This document shows positions 1 to 7,603 of a stretch of 17,599 bases of DNA, one piece after another. Under the pieces are notes generated by a model. It did not search any database. It saw nothing but the letters and a program-made list of their open reading frames with translations, and was not told the DNA's origin. Numbering within the stretch: position 1 is the stretch's first letter; each line of letters starts with the position of its first letter. The stretch comes from Candidatus Nomurabacteria bacterium (lineage in GTDB: Bacteria > Patescibacteriota > Saccharimonadia > Saccharimonadales > Saccharimonadaceae). The stretch spans positions 1-17,599 of the forward strand of contig JAISHL010000025.1 of assembly GCA_031262565.1 (NCBI GenBank), in the 5' to 3' direction. The position numbers and the translations under genes were made by a program.

Positions 1-775
1 ATCCCTCTGGAATCATGCCGACAACCGCTGCCGTCGCATAAACAATTGCCTCGCGCCAGTTATTATAGTCAATCCGCAATTGCCCCCAAACAATGATCGG
101 CGCAACCACGATCAACATCAACGAAATCCATTTTAATAATTTATTTGTGCCGTCCAATAATTCCGACTTAGCTCGCTGAAATTTTTTCGCTTTCAAAGTC
201 AATTGATACGAATATGACTCCACGCCAACTTTTTCCGCCCGCATTACGCCTGCACCAGCCACGACAATCGCACCCGACAAAACTTTTTCGCCATCAGTTT
301 TTACGATCGGATCGGATTCGCCCGTCAATAAACTCTCGTCAATCTCCAATTCACTTGAATCCAAAATCGTGCCGTCCGCCACAATCTGATCGCCCAGTTT
401 TAGTTTGATTAAATCATCTTGCACAATTTCCGACACCGCAATCGTTTCTGTTTTACTGTCGCGAATCACCGCCACTGTCGCAGCATTCAAAATCGCAAGT
501 TTGTCTAACATTCGCTTCGCTCGCAACTCCTGAAAAATCCCAATCCCCGCATTTACAACAATCACCACACCAAACAAGACATCATAAGGAGATTTACTGA
601 CCACAAAAACTATGACCGCCAACGCCAAAATCAAAATATTAAACCGCGTCAAAAGATTCGCCCGCAAAATATCAACCACGCGACGCGACGATTGATTCGG
701 CGTTTTGTTTGTCAGATCGCGTTTTTTACGATCCTCAACTTCCGCACTAGTCAGACCATGGAGTTTTTTACTCAT
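1..775 (-). CDS. Cation-transporting P-type ATPase, N-terminal part (cut by window edge)
   Basis: Reading the minus strand from the ATG at 775 gives 258 open codons with no stop before the window edge, so the C-terminal part lies outside. The protein has the P-type ATPase layout: a cytosolic N-terminus, two membrane segments near residues 43-59 and 64-80, the actuator domain with DESLLTGES at 146-154 (TGES is the dephosphorylation motif), another membrane helix near 214-231, and GMIPEG at 253-258, the M4 ion-site motif of the P2-like/CtpE-type group. The phosphorylated Asp (DKTGT) and nucleotide domain would lie in the missing part. The family pumps cations across the membrane using ATP; the ion cannot be told from this half. 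A TATAGT box ends 7 nt before the ATG, so the mRNA is probably leaderless. Divergent from obg. Confidence 0.93.
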   Translation of the reverse strand, partial: MSKKLHGLTSAEVEDRKKRDLTNKTPNQSSRRVVDILRANLLTRFNILILALAVIVFVVSKSPYDVLFGVVIVVNAGIGIFQELRAKRMLDKLAILNAATVAVIRDSKTETIAVSEIVQDDLIKLKLGDQIVADGTILDSSELEIDESLLTGESDPIVKTDGEKVLSGAIVVAGAGVMRAEKVGVESYSYQLTLKAKKFQRAKSELLDGTNKLLKWISLMLIVVAPIIVWGQLRIDYNNWREAIVYATAAVVGMIPEG

Positions 776-782
776 AATAATT

Positions 783-788
783 ACTATA
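783..788 (-). promoter_or_regulatory. -10 box of the P-type ATPase gene (leaderless)
   Basis: TATAGT on the minus strand, preceded by TGT (extended -10), with only 7 nt between it and the ATG at 775. Transcription would start at or next to the start codon. No convincing -35 is visible. Confidence 0.55.
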
Positions 789-827
789 ACATAATTTGGC
801 TTTTTTCGCTATTTTGCTTCTGTATGT

Positions 828-833
828 TATAAT
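828..833 (+). promoter_or_regulatory. -10 box of obg
   Basis: Perfect TATAAT preceded by TGT (extended -10); no strong -35. It lies 27 nt before the obg ATG, leaving a short leader that carries the AGGAG ribosome binding site at about 851-855. The 85-bp gap 776-860 thus holds two divergent promoters. Confidence 0.6.
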
Positions 834-851
834 ATGGTAAATTATGATTAG

Positions 852-2147
<1,296 letters not shown>

Positions 2148-2181
2148 GTTAATTTAACAACAAAAACGCCTAAAAATCATC

Positions 2182-2210
2182 TTGTAAAACCAACTAGCTT
2201 GTGCTAAACT
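2182..2210 (+). promoter_or_regulatory. Promoter of the 2215-2341 RNA
   Basis: TTGTAA at 2182-2187 and TAAACT at 2205-2210 are separated by exactly 17 bp (each 4/6 to consensus). Start of transcription would fall near 2216-2218. The same stretch can also fold as CTAGCTTGT (2194-2202) with ACAAGCTGG (2215-2223), so a longer RNA starting upstream is the alternative. Confidence 0.45.
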
Positions 2211-2214
2211 AATT

Positions 2215-2341
2215 ACAAGCTGGTGCGCAAGCGGGGCGTTATGAATCCCGTTTGCAAGATAAATAAAAACATAAAAAGCCCCAGGGTGGGCGCGCAACAG
2301 CAAAAATCAAAAACTGCTCTGACTTCTCCGGGCGGTTTTTT
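2215..2341 (+). ncRNA. Unassigned structured small RNA (about 125 nt)
   Basis: The 244-bp gap between obg and the AEC gene contains no ORF but folds well. P1: GCTG (2219-2222) and TGCGC (2224-2228) pair with CAGC (2298-2301) and GCGCA (2292-2296), with one mismatch. P2: GCAAGCGGG (2227-2235) pairs with CCCGTTTGC (2247-2255), overlapping P1 by two bases. P3: GCCC (2278-2281) with GGGC (2288-2291). An A-rich linker (about 2256-2277) joins P2 and P3. GGGGC at 2233-2237 could instead pair with GCCCC at 2278-2282, giving an alternative fold or pseudoknot. It ends in an intrinsic terminator. I do not recognise it as SRP, 6S, tmRNA, RNase P RNA or a known riboswitch. Having a terminator before the AEC gene, which has its own promoter, argues for a stand-alone RNA over a riboswitch. 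Confidence 0.55.
2309..2341 (+). terminator. Intrinsic terminator of the small RNA
   Basis: AAAAACTGCTC (2309-2319) pairs with GGGCGGTTTTT (2330-2340) through 11 bp including two G-U pairs, with a 10-nt loop and a T6 tail. Confidence 0.8.
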
Positions 2342-2357
2342 GTTTTACGGCGAAGTT

Positions 2358-2385
2358 TTGCCAGATGCGCTCATGATGATATAAT
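2358..2385 (+). promoter_or_regulatory. Promoter of the AEC permease gene (leaderless)
   Basis: TTGCCA (2358-2363, 5/6) and perfect TATAAT (2380-2385) with a 16-bp spacer. Only 6 nt separate the -10 from the ATG at 2392 and no ribosome binding site is visible, so translation probably starts at the mRNA 5' end. Confidence 0.7.
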
Positions 2386-2391
2386 GTTTTT

Positions 2392-3324
2392 ATGCAAATT
2401 GATTACGGTATATTTTATTCATCGCTCGCAACAATCGTTTTAATTATCGCTGTCGGCTATTTCATCTCCAAAATGAAGTGGTTCAACGAGAGTGCGAACA
2501 AAGCTATCGTGACAATTTTACTAAACATCGGCTTGCCGTGCGCGCTGTTTTATTCCTTTCCGGGTGAATTTTCGCAGCAGCATTTAACGAATTTTCTATG
2601 GGGCGTTGGTGGCGGAATTTTGGTTTTTCTAGCAGCGGTCGTAGTTTCAAAAATTTTATTCCCGCGTAAACGAAATCCGAAAAACTACTACGAATCGCAA
2701 TTTGCCTACATTTTTAATAACGCCAGTTTTCTCGGCTTTCCTCTCGTCAGTGCGATTTTTGGACAAGACGGACTCGTGCCATATAGTGGTTTCATTATCA
2801 TTTTCAGCATAACTTTATTCGGCTACGGCGCGCCGTTAGTCAGCGGTCGACTTCATATCAAAGACATTCTAAAAGCCTTTATAAACCCAAATGTCATCGC
2901 TGTTATTCTCGGTTTTTTGGTATTTTTATTCAGCCTACAATTGCCAAAATTCGCTAGCGACACAATCCATTACGTTGGCTCGATCACCACGCCAATGAGT
3001 TTAATTTGTATCGGTTTCATGTTGTCGCGCGCCAAAATTCGCCAAGTTTTTCGCAAATTTAACGTGGTCTTCGTCTGTGCAGCGCAACTTTTGATTGGAC
3101 CAATGTTGACTTTCGCCGTTCTAAAACTTATCGGCGCACCACATAGTGTCATCTCAATTTTGGTTTTGATTCAAGCTCTGCCAACCGCAACTACTCTCGC
3201 CCTCTTCGCCGAAAAATACCGCGACGACACTGGTAATGCATCCGAAATTGTCGCCGTTTCCACGGTTTTGTCGGCAGTCAGCTTGCCGATCATTATCATG
3301 GTCATGAATGTGATAAATAAGTGA
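2392..3324 (+). CDS. AEC-family transporter (auxin efflux carrier-like permease)
   Basis: A 310-residue, very hydrophobic protein with about ten predicted membrane helices in two halves, each of the AEC fold. Family marks include the NNASFLGFPL stretch at 109-118 (the conserved Asn and GFPL of the first half), NPNVIAVILG at 165-174 opening the second half, and QALPTATT at 261-268, matching the second-half proline/small-residue motif. Bacterial members export small organic acids or other anions in the inner membrane; the substrate cannot be read from sequence. It ends in TGA, evidence for standard code. The next gene, a hydroxyacid-dehydrogenase-like protein, begins 12 bp later but has its own -10, so they may share metabolism (acid production and export) without strict co-transcription. 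Confidence 0.9.
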   Translation: MQIDYGIFYSSLATIVLIIAVGYFISKMKWFNESANKAIVTILLNIGLPCALFYSFPGEFSQQHLTNFLWGVGGGILVFLAAVVVSKILFPRKRNPKNYYESQFAYIFNNASFLGFPLVSAIFGQDGLVPYSGFIIIFSITLFGYGAPLVSGRLHIKDILKAFINPNVIAVILGFLVFLFSLQLPKFASDTIHYVGSITTPMSLICIGFMLSRAKIRQVFRKFNVVFVCAAQLLIGPMLTFAVLKLIGAPHSVISILVLIQALPTATTLALFAEKYRDDTGNASEIVAVSTVLSAVSLPIIIMVMNVINK

Positions 3325-3330
3325 TATAAT
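3325..3330 (+). promoter_or_regulatory. -10 box of the dehydrogenase-like gene (leaderless)
   Basis: Perfect TATAAT beginning directly after the AEC stop codon and ending 6 nt before the ATG at 3337; no ribosome binding site lies between. The -35 would be inside the AEC gene and is not clear. Confidence 0.55.
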
Positions 3331-3336
3331 ATCTGC

Positions 3337-4245
3337 ATGAATCTTTATATTTATTGTCAGAAAAATAGCTCGCCAACCCCTACCCAAACTGAATTGTTGA
3401 CCACAAAATTTGATAACGTTTTTCAAATTCATGAAGCGGATTTTACTGATATAAAAAATGATCAATCCGAGAAGATTGTTGCGCTCGATCCCGACGTAAT
3501 AGATTGGAAGTTTCCAAACGATTTGATAGATGATATCCCAAATCTTCATGCAATTTGTCTGCAAACAACTGGCTATGAATGGATTGATAGCAACTATTGC
3601 CGAAACAAAAACATCGCCGTTGCAAATGTGCCAAAATACGCGACAAATGCAGTCGCCGAGAAGGCTTTATTTATGGCGCTAGCTTTGGCGAAAAAGTTTC
3701 CATTATTCGCTCGTGAAGGAAAAATGAATTGGGATACAGAATTTATCGGTGGCGACATACGAGATAAACCAACCGACATTATTGGTTTTGGCGCGATCGG
3801 TCAGCGACTGGCAGAAATTTTGACTCCGCTGGTTGGCGAAAAAGAAATTTGCTATTACTCGCGCCATAAACAAGACACAAAATATCACTACACGGATTTT
3901 AACGACATGTTGGCGAAATCAGAATATATGTTCGTGACAGTTGCAAAAAATAATGAGAGTCTGGCGCTATTTGACGATTTGTCGAAGTTTAATAAAAATA
4001 TGAAAGTTGTCATCATAGCTAACGGTTTTGAAAAAGTGGCGGAGCGGATGGCAAAAATGGTTGAGTGTGGCGATTTGGGCGGCGTGGCTTTTGAGAGCAA
4101 CGACCTCAGTCACGAATATCATGACAATGTTTTTGTAACTCCGCCAAATGCATATTACACCGCGGATTCATTAGTAAATATGTTTGAAATTTGGGTTGAT
4201 ACAATGATTTCAGCTATCGACAAACCTAAAAACTTAGTGAACTAA
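3337..4245 (+). CDS. D-2-hydroxyacid dehydrogenase-like NAD-binding protein with altered active site
   Basis: 302 residues with the two-domain plan of D-isomer-specific 2-hydroxyacid dehydrogenases. The substrate-side N-terminal half has the family segment NVPKYATNAVAE (97-108). The Rossmann domain carries IIGFGAIGQRLAE (148-160), a GxGxxG dinucleotide motif. The catalytic parts look wrong: where the family has NxxRG with the essential Arg, this protein has IIANGFEKVAE (226-236); where it has TPH, it has TPPNAYYT (268-275), with no His. It may have lost oxidoreductase activity, bind an unusual substrate, or act as a sensor. The family usually reduces 2-keto acids with NAD(P)H in the cytosol. 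Probably leaderless. Family assignment is firm, activity is not. Confidence 0.82.
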   Translation: MNLYIYCQKNSSPTPTQTELLTTKFDNVFQIHEADFTDIKNDQSEKIVALDPDVIDWKFPNDLIDDIPNLHAICLQTTGYEWIDSNYCRNKNIAVANVPKYATNAVAEKALFMALALAKKFPLFAREGKMNWDTEFIGGDIRDKPTDIIGFGAIGQRLAEILTPLVGEKEICYYSRHKQDTKYHYTDFNDMLAKSEYMFVTVAKNNESLALFDDLSKFNKNMKVVIIANGFEKVAERMAKMVECGDLGGVAFESNDLSHEYHDNVFVTPPNAYYTADSLVNMFEIWVDTMISAIDKPKNLVN

Positions 4246-4260
4246 TTTTCAAAATAAAGA

Positions 4261-4289
4261 TTGACGGGCATAAATAAACTTGATATAAT
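4261..4289 (+). promoter_or_regulatory. Promoter of tRNA-Ala
   Basis: TTGACG (4261-4266) and TATAAT (4284-4289) with exactly 17 bp between, the strongest promoter in the window. Transcription would start near 4296, about 15 nt before the mature tRNA. Confidence 0.85.
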
Positions 4290-4310
4290 TTTCTTGCTAA
4301 GCTAAGATTT

Positions 4311-4386
4311 GGGGACATAGCTCATCTGGTAGAGCGCAGCATTCGCATTGCTGAGGTGGTCGGTTCGAGTCCGATTGTCTCCACCA
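4311..4386 (+). tRNA. tRNA-Ala (anticodon CGC)
   Basis: A 76-nt cloverleaf. Acceptor GGGGACA pairs with TGTCTCC, including the G3-U70 wobble that marks alanine tRNAs. The anticodon stem CAGCA/TGCTG holds the loop TTCGCAT, giving anticodon CGC (reads GCG). The T loop is GGTTCGAGTCC. A discriminator A and encoded CCA end the gene at 4386. It is a single tRNA with its own promoter and terminator. Confidence 0.97.
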
Positions 4387-4396
4387 CAGTTATTAT

Positions 4397-4440
4397 ATAG
4401 ACGTTTTCAGAAAAAAACTTTGAGAACGTCTATTTTTATT
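4397..4440 (+). terminator. Intrinsic terminator after tRNA-Ala
   Basis: ATAGACGTTTTC (4397-4408) pairs with GAGAACGTCTAT (4422-4433) with one G-U pair, followed by TTTTTATT. Confidence 0.88.
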
Positions 4441-4441
4441 A

Positions 4442-4474
4442 TTTATAATGAAATGAGATTTTTCGCATTATAAA
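4442..4474. repeat. AT-rich inverted repeat
   Basis: TTTATAATG (4442-4450) and CATTATAAA (4466-4474) are perfect inverted copies 15 nt apart, between the tRNA terminator and the RRM promoter. It could be a protein-binding dyad or a minus-strand hairpin; nothing else supports a role. Confidence 0.4.
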
Positions 4475-4497
4475 AACAAATCATAACCAAATTGCCC

Positions 4498-4526
4498 TTG
4501 CACTTTTTTCAATAAACTGATACAAT
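4498..4526 (+). promoter_or_regulatory. Promoter of the RRM protein gene
   Basis: TTGCAC (4498-4503) and TACAAT (4521-4526, 5/6) with a 17-bp spacer. Transcription would start near 4533, leaving an unusually long leader of about 150 nt. Confidence 0.7.
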
Positions 4527-4533
4527 GTTTACC

Positions 4534-4680
4534 AACAGAGATGATTTCGCGATAGTTCACTTATCAGAGATGGTCGACTCTCTGGTAACGTAGGAAAATA
4601 ATTTAGAATGACGATATAGTTAACTCAGCAAGAACCGCAGTAGCGGATTTTTTGGGTTTATATCGTCGATATTAAGGAGA
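4534..4680 (+). promoter_or_regulatory. Structured 5' leader of the RRM gene, probable post-transcriptional control region
   Basis: CAGAGATG occurs twice (4536-4543, 4565-4572). The second copy forms a hairpin, CAGAGA (4565-4570) with TCTCTG (4579-4584). GACGATATA (4610-4618) pairs perfectly with TATATCGTC (4659-4667), enclosing a small hairpin CCGC/GCGG (4635-4638 and 4643-4646) that is followed by A and six T. That inner hairpin resembles a weak terminator, while the outer 9-bp stem ends just before the AAGGAG ribosome binding site (4674-4679). This layout suits control of elongation or of ribosome access, for example by temperature or by the RNA-binding product itself. The mechanism is inference; the pairings are read directly. 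Confidence 0.5.
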
Positions 4681-4686
4681 AAATTT

Positions 4687-5070
4687 ATGAAAAAACTATT
4701 TGTAGGCAGCCTAGCTTGGGCAACAACAGATGACACATTGCGCGCATTTTTTGAACAATTCGGCACAGTAACAAAAGCGGAAGTTGTCCGCGAAAAAGAA
4801 AGCAATCGCTCGCGCGGTTTCGGTTTCGTTGAAATGGAAAATGACGAAGAGGCTGAAAAAGCAATCGCCGAGGGTGAAGGTAAAGAATTAGACGGTCGCA
4901 ACATTACAGTTAGCGAATCAAAACCACGCGCAGAGGGCGATCGCCCACGACGCAGCGGCGGTTTCGGTGGCGGTAATCGCGGTGGCTTTGGTGGTGGACG
5001 TGGCGGCTATGGTCGCGACAACAATCGCAATAACGGTGGTGGCAACAGCTTCCGTCGTCGCGAGTGGTAA
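4687..5070 (+). CDS. RRM-domain RNA-binding protein with glycine/arginine-rich tail
   Basis: 127 residues: one RNA recognition motif (about 2-78) with RNP2 LFVGSL at 4-9 and RNP1 RGFGFVEM at 43-50, both keeping the aromatic residues that stack on RNA bases. A flexible tail (about 82-127) is rich in Gly, Arg, Asn and Phe in RGG-like repeats. This is the layout of bacterial glycine-rich RNA-binding proteins (cyanobacterial Rbp type), small cytosolic proteins often tied to cold response. The ATG follows AAGGAG with 7 nt spacing. Long structured leader upstream and a terminator downstream make it a single-gene unit. Confidence 0.94.
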   Translation: MKKLFVGSLAWATTDDTLRAFFEQFGTVTKAEVVREKESNRSRGFGFVEMENDEEAEKAIAEGEGKELDGRNITVSESKPRAEGDRPRRSGGFGGGNRGGFGGGRGGYGRDNNRNNGGGNSFRRREW

Positions 5071-5115
5071 TTATATAATAATTTTGTCATGCTGACAAAA
5101 AACTAATTACCCACA

Positions 5116-5142
5116 GGCACGCTATATATAGTGTGCCTTTTT
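5116..5142 (+). terminator. Intrinsic terminator after the RRM gene
   Basis: GGCACGCTA (5116-5124) pairs with TAGTGTGCC (5129-5137), one G-U pair, then five T. A second palindrome, TTTTGTCA/TGACAAAA at 5082-5100, lies between the stop codon and this terminator and may stabilise the 3' end. Confidence 0.85.
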
Positions 5143-5209
5143 GTATTTTACCCACTTTTTCGTCATTTTCAGCCTATAAAACCCACATTTTTCTCTTGTC
5201 TACATTTAA

Positions 5210-5218
5210 TGGTATAAT
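5210..5218 (+). promoter_or_regulatory. Extended -10 promoter of the 5226 gene (leaderless)
   Basis: TGG followed by perfect TATAAT (5213-5218), 7 nt before the ATG at 5226. No good -35. It decides the start: the longer reading frame from 5133 would begin upstream of the promoter and within the terminator's T run. Confidence 0.6.
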
Positions 5219-5225
5219 TGAAAGC

Positions 5226-5993
5226 ATGAACACGAAGACTAAGCCGAAAACAAACTGGCTGTTTGTGGTTTTGCGAACCCTAGCCGCATCGCCAGCGATT
5301 TTGGCGTCGATTTATTTCATGGAGAGAATGATAACTGCGGTCGATATGGTGGCGGGCGAAAATCAATCTTTTGAGTCGTTTGGCGTTCTAATTGTAGGAA
5401 TTTTCACAACTGTTCTTATAAATAATTTCGTGAGCTTTTTGAATAAACTATTTATGACTTTAGCTAATCAAAGCGTCGCGGAAGATAAGATAAGATCAAA
5501 AGTTGCAAAAATAGCTTTTATAATCAGACTCGTTTTCGTGGCGACATTCGCAACGTTTTGGTCGCTCGGAATTATCATGTATATATTTCTCAGTGGCGAG
5601 GCGGAGTTTGACATATTCACTGTTATGTTATTCTTCATGGGGCTAGGTTTTTGCGCGGCATGTTATGGCTATTTGCTTTACGGCATTATGCGACTTCAAG
5701 GCAAATCTAGAATCGACGGCACCGAAGATATGCGACTGGTTGAGAAAATTTCTACAGTAATTTTTGCAATCGCGTGGGCGATTTTCGGGATTCTCGCCAT
5801 GATCGCGGGCGGTAGTGAAATTGCAAATCTCCAAAACAACCAAGAAGCATTCGCTACTTTCGTCATAGTCCTTGGTCCGCTAGTTTATATAGCGCAAAAA
5901 TATATTCTCCGACATATATTAAAATCAATCAATAATAAGAGGCGCGACATCAAAACAGCCGAGATAATTAAAACAAAATACGCTCAAAAATAA
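5226..5993 (+). CDS. Membrane protein of unknown function, about six helices
   Basis: 255 residues from the ATG chosen because of the TATAAT 7 nt upstream. Hydrophobic segments lie near 11-32, 52-74, 95-122, 130-155, 174-196 and 208-227, separated by short charged loops; both ends are Lys-rich, suggesting a cytosolic N- and C-terminus (positive-inside). I see no motif linking it to a known transporter or enzyme family. It converges on htpX with 3 bp between stop codons and has no visible terminator. Confidence 0.8.
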   Translation: MNTKTKPKTNWLFVVLRTLAASPAILASIYFMERMITAVDMVAGENQSFESFGVLIVGIFTTVLINNFVSFLNKLFMTLANQSVAEDKIRSKVAKIAFIIRLVFVATFATFWSLGIIMYIFLSGEAEFDIFTVMLFFMGLGFCAACYGYLLYGIMRLQGKSRIDGTEDMRLVEKISTVIFAIAWAIFGILAMIAGGSEIANLQNNQEAFATFVIVLGPLVYIAQKYILRHILKSINNKRRDIKTAEIIKTKYAQK

Positions 5994-5996
5994 TAT

Positions 5997-6893
5997 TTAC
6001 ATCTTGTCTATGTTCTTCATCAAGCGCGCAATTCGATCATCCAGCGGCGGATGTGTCGAGAAAAGCTTTGACCAAAAGCCAGCTTTCATTGGGTTCGCAA
6101 AGAATAAGTGCGCCGTCGAAGAATTTTGCCTCTGCATTGGTCGACCAGCGGTTTTTAATTTCTCGAGTGCCATCGCCAAACCTTCTGGATCGCGAGTTGT
6201 CAACGCACCGCTCGCGTCCGCCAAATATTCGCGCTGTCGCCCCACCGCCAGCTGAATCAGTGGTGCAACAATTACAGCAATAATATAAGCCGCTATGCCG
6301 ATAAGTAGCAAATACACACCAGCATTACTATTATCGTCATCACTATTGCGACCCCGACCGCCAAACAATGACGCTCTAAGTAGAAAATCCGCGATTAGAG
6401 CTATGGCGCTAACTAGCCCGAACGTTATCATATTGACGCGAATATCGTAATTCTTTATGTGGCTGATCTCGTGCGCCAAAACCGCTTCCAGTTCCCTCTT
6501 GTCCATGATTTCAAGAAGACCAGTGGTCACAGCGACCATTGCATGCTCAGGATTGCGTCCAGTCGCGAATGCGTTAGGAGCTGGATCTTGAATAATAAAA
6601 ACTCGCGGCATCGGCAGTCCTGTGGTGATCGCCAGATTTTCCACAATTCGATAGAGCTCGGGCGCATCTTTTTTCTGAATCTCGTGACCACCGTTAACCG
6701 CGACAGCAATGCGACCAGCGATAAAATACTGAATTATCGTATAAAACAGCACCACTGAGATTATTATGATCGCAGGCGTAATGTCTCCGCCAGCCAAGAA
6801 GCTCGCCAGAAAACCCAGTCCGCCGATAATCGCCAAGAATACCGCCATAATAATGACGGTATTTCGCTTATTTGCCGAGATAGCTTTATACAT
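5997..6893 (-). CDS. htpX: M48 family membrane zinc metalloprotease HtpX
   Basis: A 298-residue HtpX, which in bacteria degrades damaged or misfolded membrane proteins with its active site facing the cytosol. Two N-terminal membrane helices (about 12-34 and 39-60) precede the catalytic domain with HEISH at 141-145 (H141, E142, H145) and the third zinc ligand in REYLAD (E222, 221-226). Two further hydrophobic stretches lie near 155-175 and 193-216. The C-terminal STHPPLDDRI segment (279-288) is typical. It begins 3 nt after the lemA stop codon with no clear ribosome site, so it is probably translationally coupled to lemA, a pairing common in many bacteria. Confidence 0.95.
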   Translation of the reverse strand: MYKAISANKRNTVIIMAVFLAIIGGLGFLASFLAGGDITPAIIIISVVLFYTIIQYFIAGRIAVAVNGGHEIQKKDAPELYRIVENLAITTGLPMPRVFIIQDPAPNAFATGRNPEHAMVAVTTGLLEIMDKRELEAVLAHEISHIKNYDIRVNMITFGLVSAIALIADFLLRASLFGGRGRNSDDDNSNAGVYLLLIGIAAYIIAVIVAPLIQLAVGRQREYLADASGALTTRDPEGLAMALEKLKTAGRPMQRQNSSTAHLFFANPMKAGFWSKLFSTHPPLDDRIARLMKNIDKM

Positions 6894-6896
6894 AAA

Positions 6897-7463
6897 TTAG
6901 AATTGCACTTTTGGCACTTCTTCAACAGCTGCGCGATCTTCAACTTCAAAGAACTCGCGTTGTTTGAAGCCAAACATTGCTGCAAAAATATTGCTTGGAA
7001 AAGTCTGAACTTTGGTGTTTAATTCACGCACACCACCGTTATAGAAACGGCGAGAAGCTTGAACTTTATCCTCAGTGTCGGTAATTTCCGCCTGCAACTG
7101 TTGGAAGTTTTCAGTTGCGCGAAGTTGTGGGTAATTCTCCGCAACTGCAAACAATGACTTCAACGCGTTCTCAAACTGACCTTCTGCTTTAGCAGCTGCC
7201 ACTGGACCTTGCTTTGCCGCGTCCATAATTGCCGCACGAGCCTGCGTAACACTTTCAAAAACTGAGCTTTCATGTTTTGCATAGCCCTTAACAGATTCAA
7301 CTAAGTTCGGAATCAAATCAGCGCGACGCTTCAACTGAACCGTAATATCACTCCACGCCTCATCAACGCGAACTTTCAATTTGACTAAACCGTTATAGCT
7401 AGCGATCAAGATGATCAGCAATAATACTACAACCCCGATAACAATCCACAACCAAACTGGCAT
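6897..7463 (-). CDS. lemA: LemA family membrane protein
   Basis: 188 residues: a single N-terminal membrane helix (about 4-22) followed by a helical, coiled-coil-rich domain with LemA signatures, including VDEAWSDITVQLKRRADLIP (33-52), the NLVESVKGYAKHE stretch after it, and RFYNGGVRELN (139-149). The start at 7463 is preferred over an in-frame upstream start at 7511 because GGGAGG lies 8 nt before this ATG and the helix then sits at the N-terminus. LemA's biochemical role is unclear; it is commonly encoded with HtpX or other proteases. One nucleotide separates it from the stop of the upstream 32-residue ORF. Confidence 0.95.
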   Translation of the reverse strand: MPVWLWIVIGVVVLLLIILIASYNGLVKLKVRVDEAWSDITVQLKRRADLIPNLVESVKGYAKHESSVFESVTQARAAIMDAAKQGPVAAAKAEGQFENALKSLFAVAENYPQLRATENFQQLQAEITDTEDKVQASRRFYNGGVRELNTKVQTFPSNIFAAMFGFKQREFFEVEDRAAVEEVPKVQF

Positions 7464-7464
7464 A

Positions 7465-7563
7465 TTATTTTCCTCCCTTATTGTTATTAGAAACAATCGC
7501 CGATACAGCAATAACCGTCACACAGATGATTGCCGTAACAATTATAGGTGTCCAATCAGACAT
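7465..7563 (-). CDS. Small 32-residue membrane peptide leading the lemA-htpX operon
   Basis: From ATG at 7563, preceded by AAGGAG with a 6-nt gap (TAAA plus context), a 33-codon frame encodes a short N-terminus (MSDWTP), one hydrophobic stretch of about 18 residues (7-24, Ile/Val/Ala-rich) and a polar NNNKGGK tail. It ends in TAA one nucleotide before the lemA ATG, and its last codons (GGA GGA AAA) form lemA's ribosome binding site, so the two are coupled. A single-span peptide is the simple reading; it could modulate the protease pair, or simply serve as a leader ORF. No family recognised. Confidence 0.65.
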   Translation of the reverse strand: MSDWTPIIVTAIICVTVIAVSAIVSNNNKGGK

Positions 7564-7581
7564 ATTTTACTCCTTAATTTA

Positions 7582-7603
7582 ATTATATAACGTTAACATT
7601 ATA
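7582..7603 (-). promoter_or_regulatory. Promoter region of the small peptide-lemA-htpX operon
   Basis: Two TATAAT boxes on the minus strand, at 7598-7603 and 7582-7587. The first overlaps the stop codon of the upstream membrane protein gene and would give a leader of roughly 28 nt; the second would place the transcript start at the AAGGAG site itself, so the first is preferred. Confidence 0.5.

Noticed and set aside
214..408. Plus-strand 64-codon frame with basic Pro-rich product
   Set aside because: It is antisense to the clearly conserved P-type ATPase reading frame; the same holds for the other frames opposite obg, htpX, the beta-helix gene and cas12d.
2309..2341. Terminator as part of a riboswitch controlling the AEC permease
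   Set aside because: The AEC gene has its own TTGCCA-TATAAT promoter between the terminator and its ATG, so read-through control is not needed; not fully excluded.
3322..3324. TGA recoded as glycine, as in some CPR groups
   Set aside because: TGA ends the AEC and Fic genes at the expected family lengths, and no gene needs read-through.
5133..5225. Longer start for the 255-residue membrane protein
   Set aside because: The extra 31 codons begin inside the RRM terminator region and upstream of the gene's own TATAAT.
7464..7511. Longer LemA from 7511
   Set aside because: It has no ribosome site and would overlap the 32-residue ORF; ATG 7463 has GGGAGG and places the membrane helix at the N-terminus.
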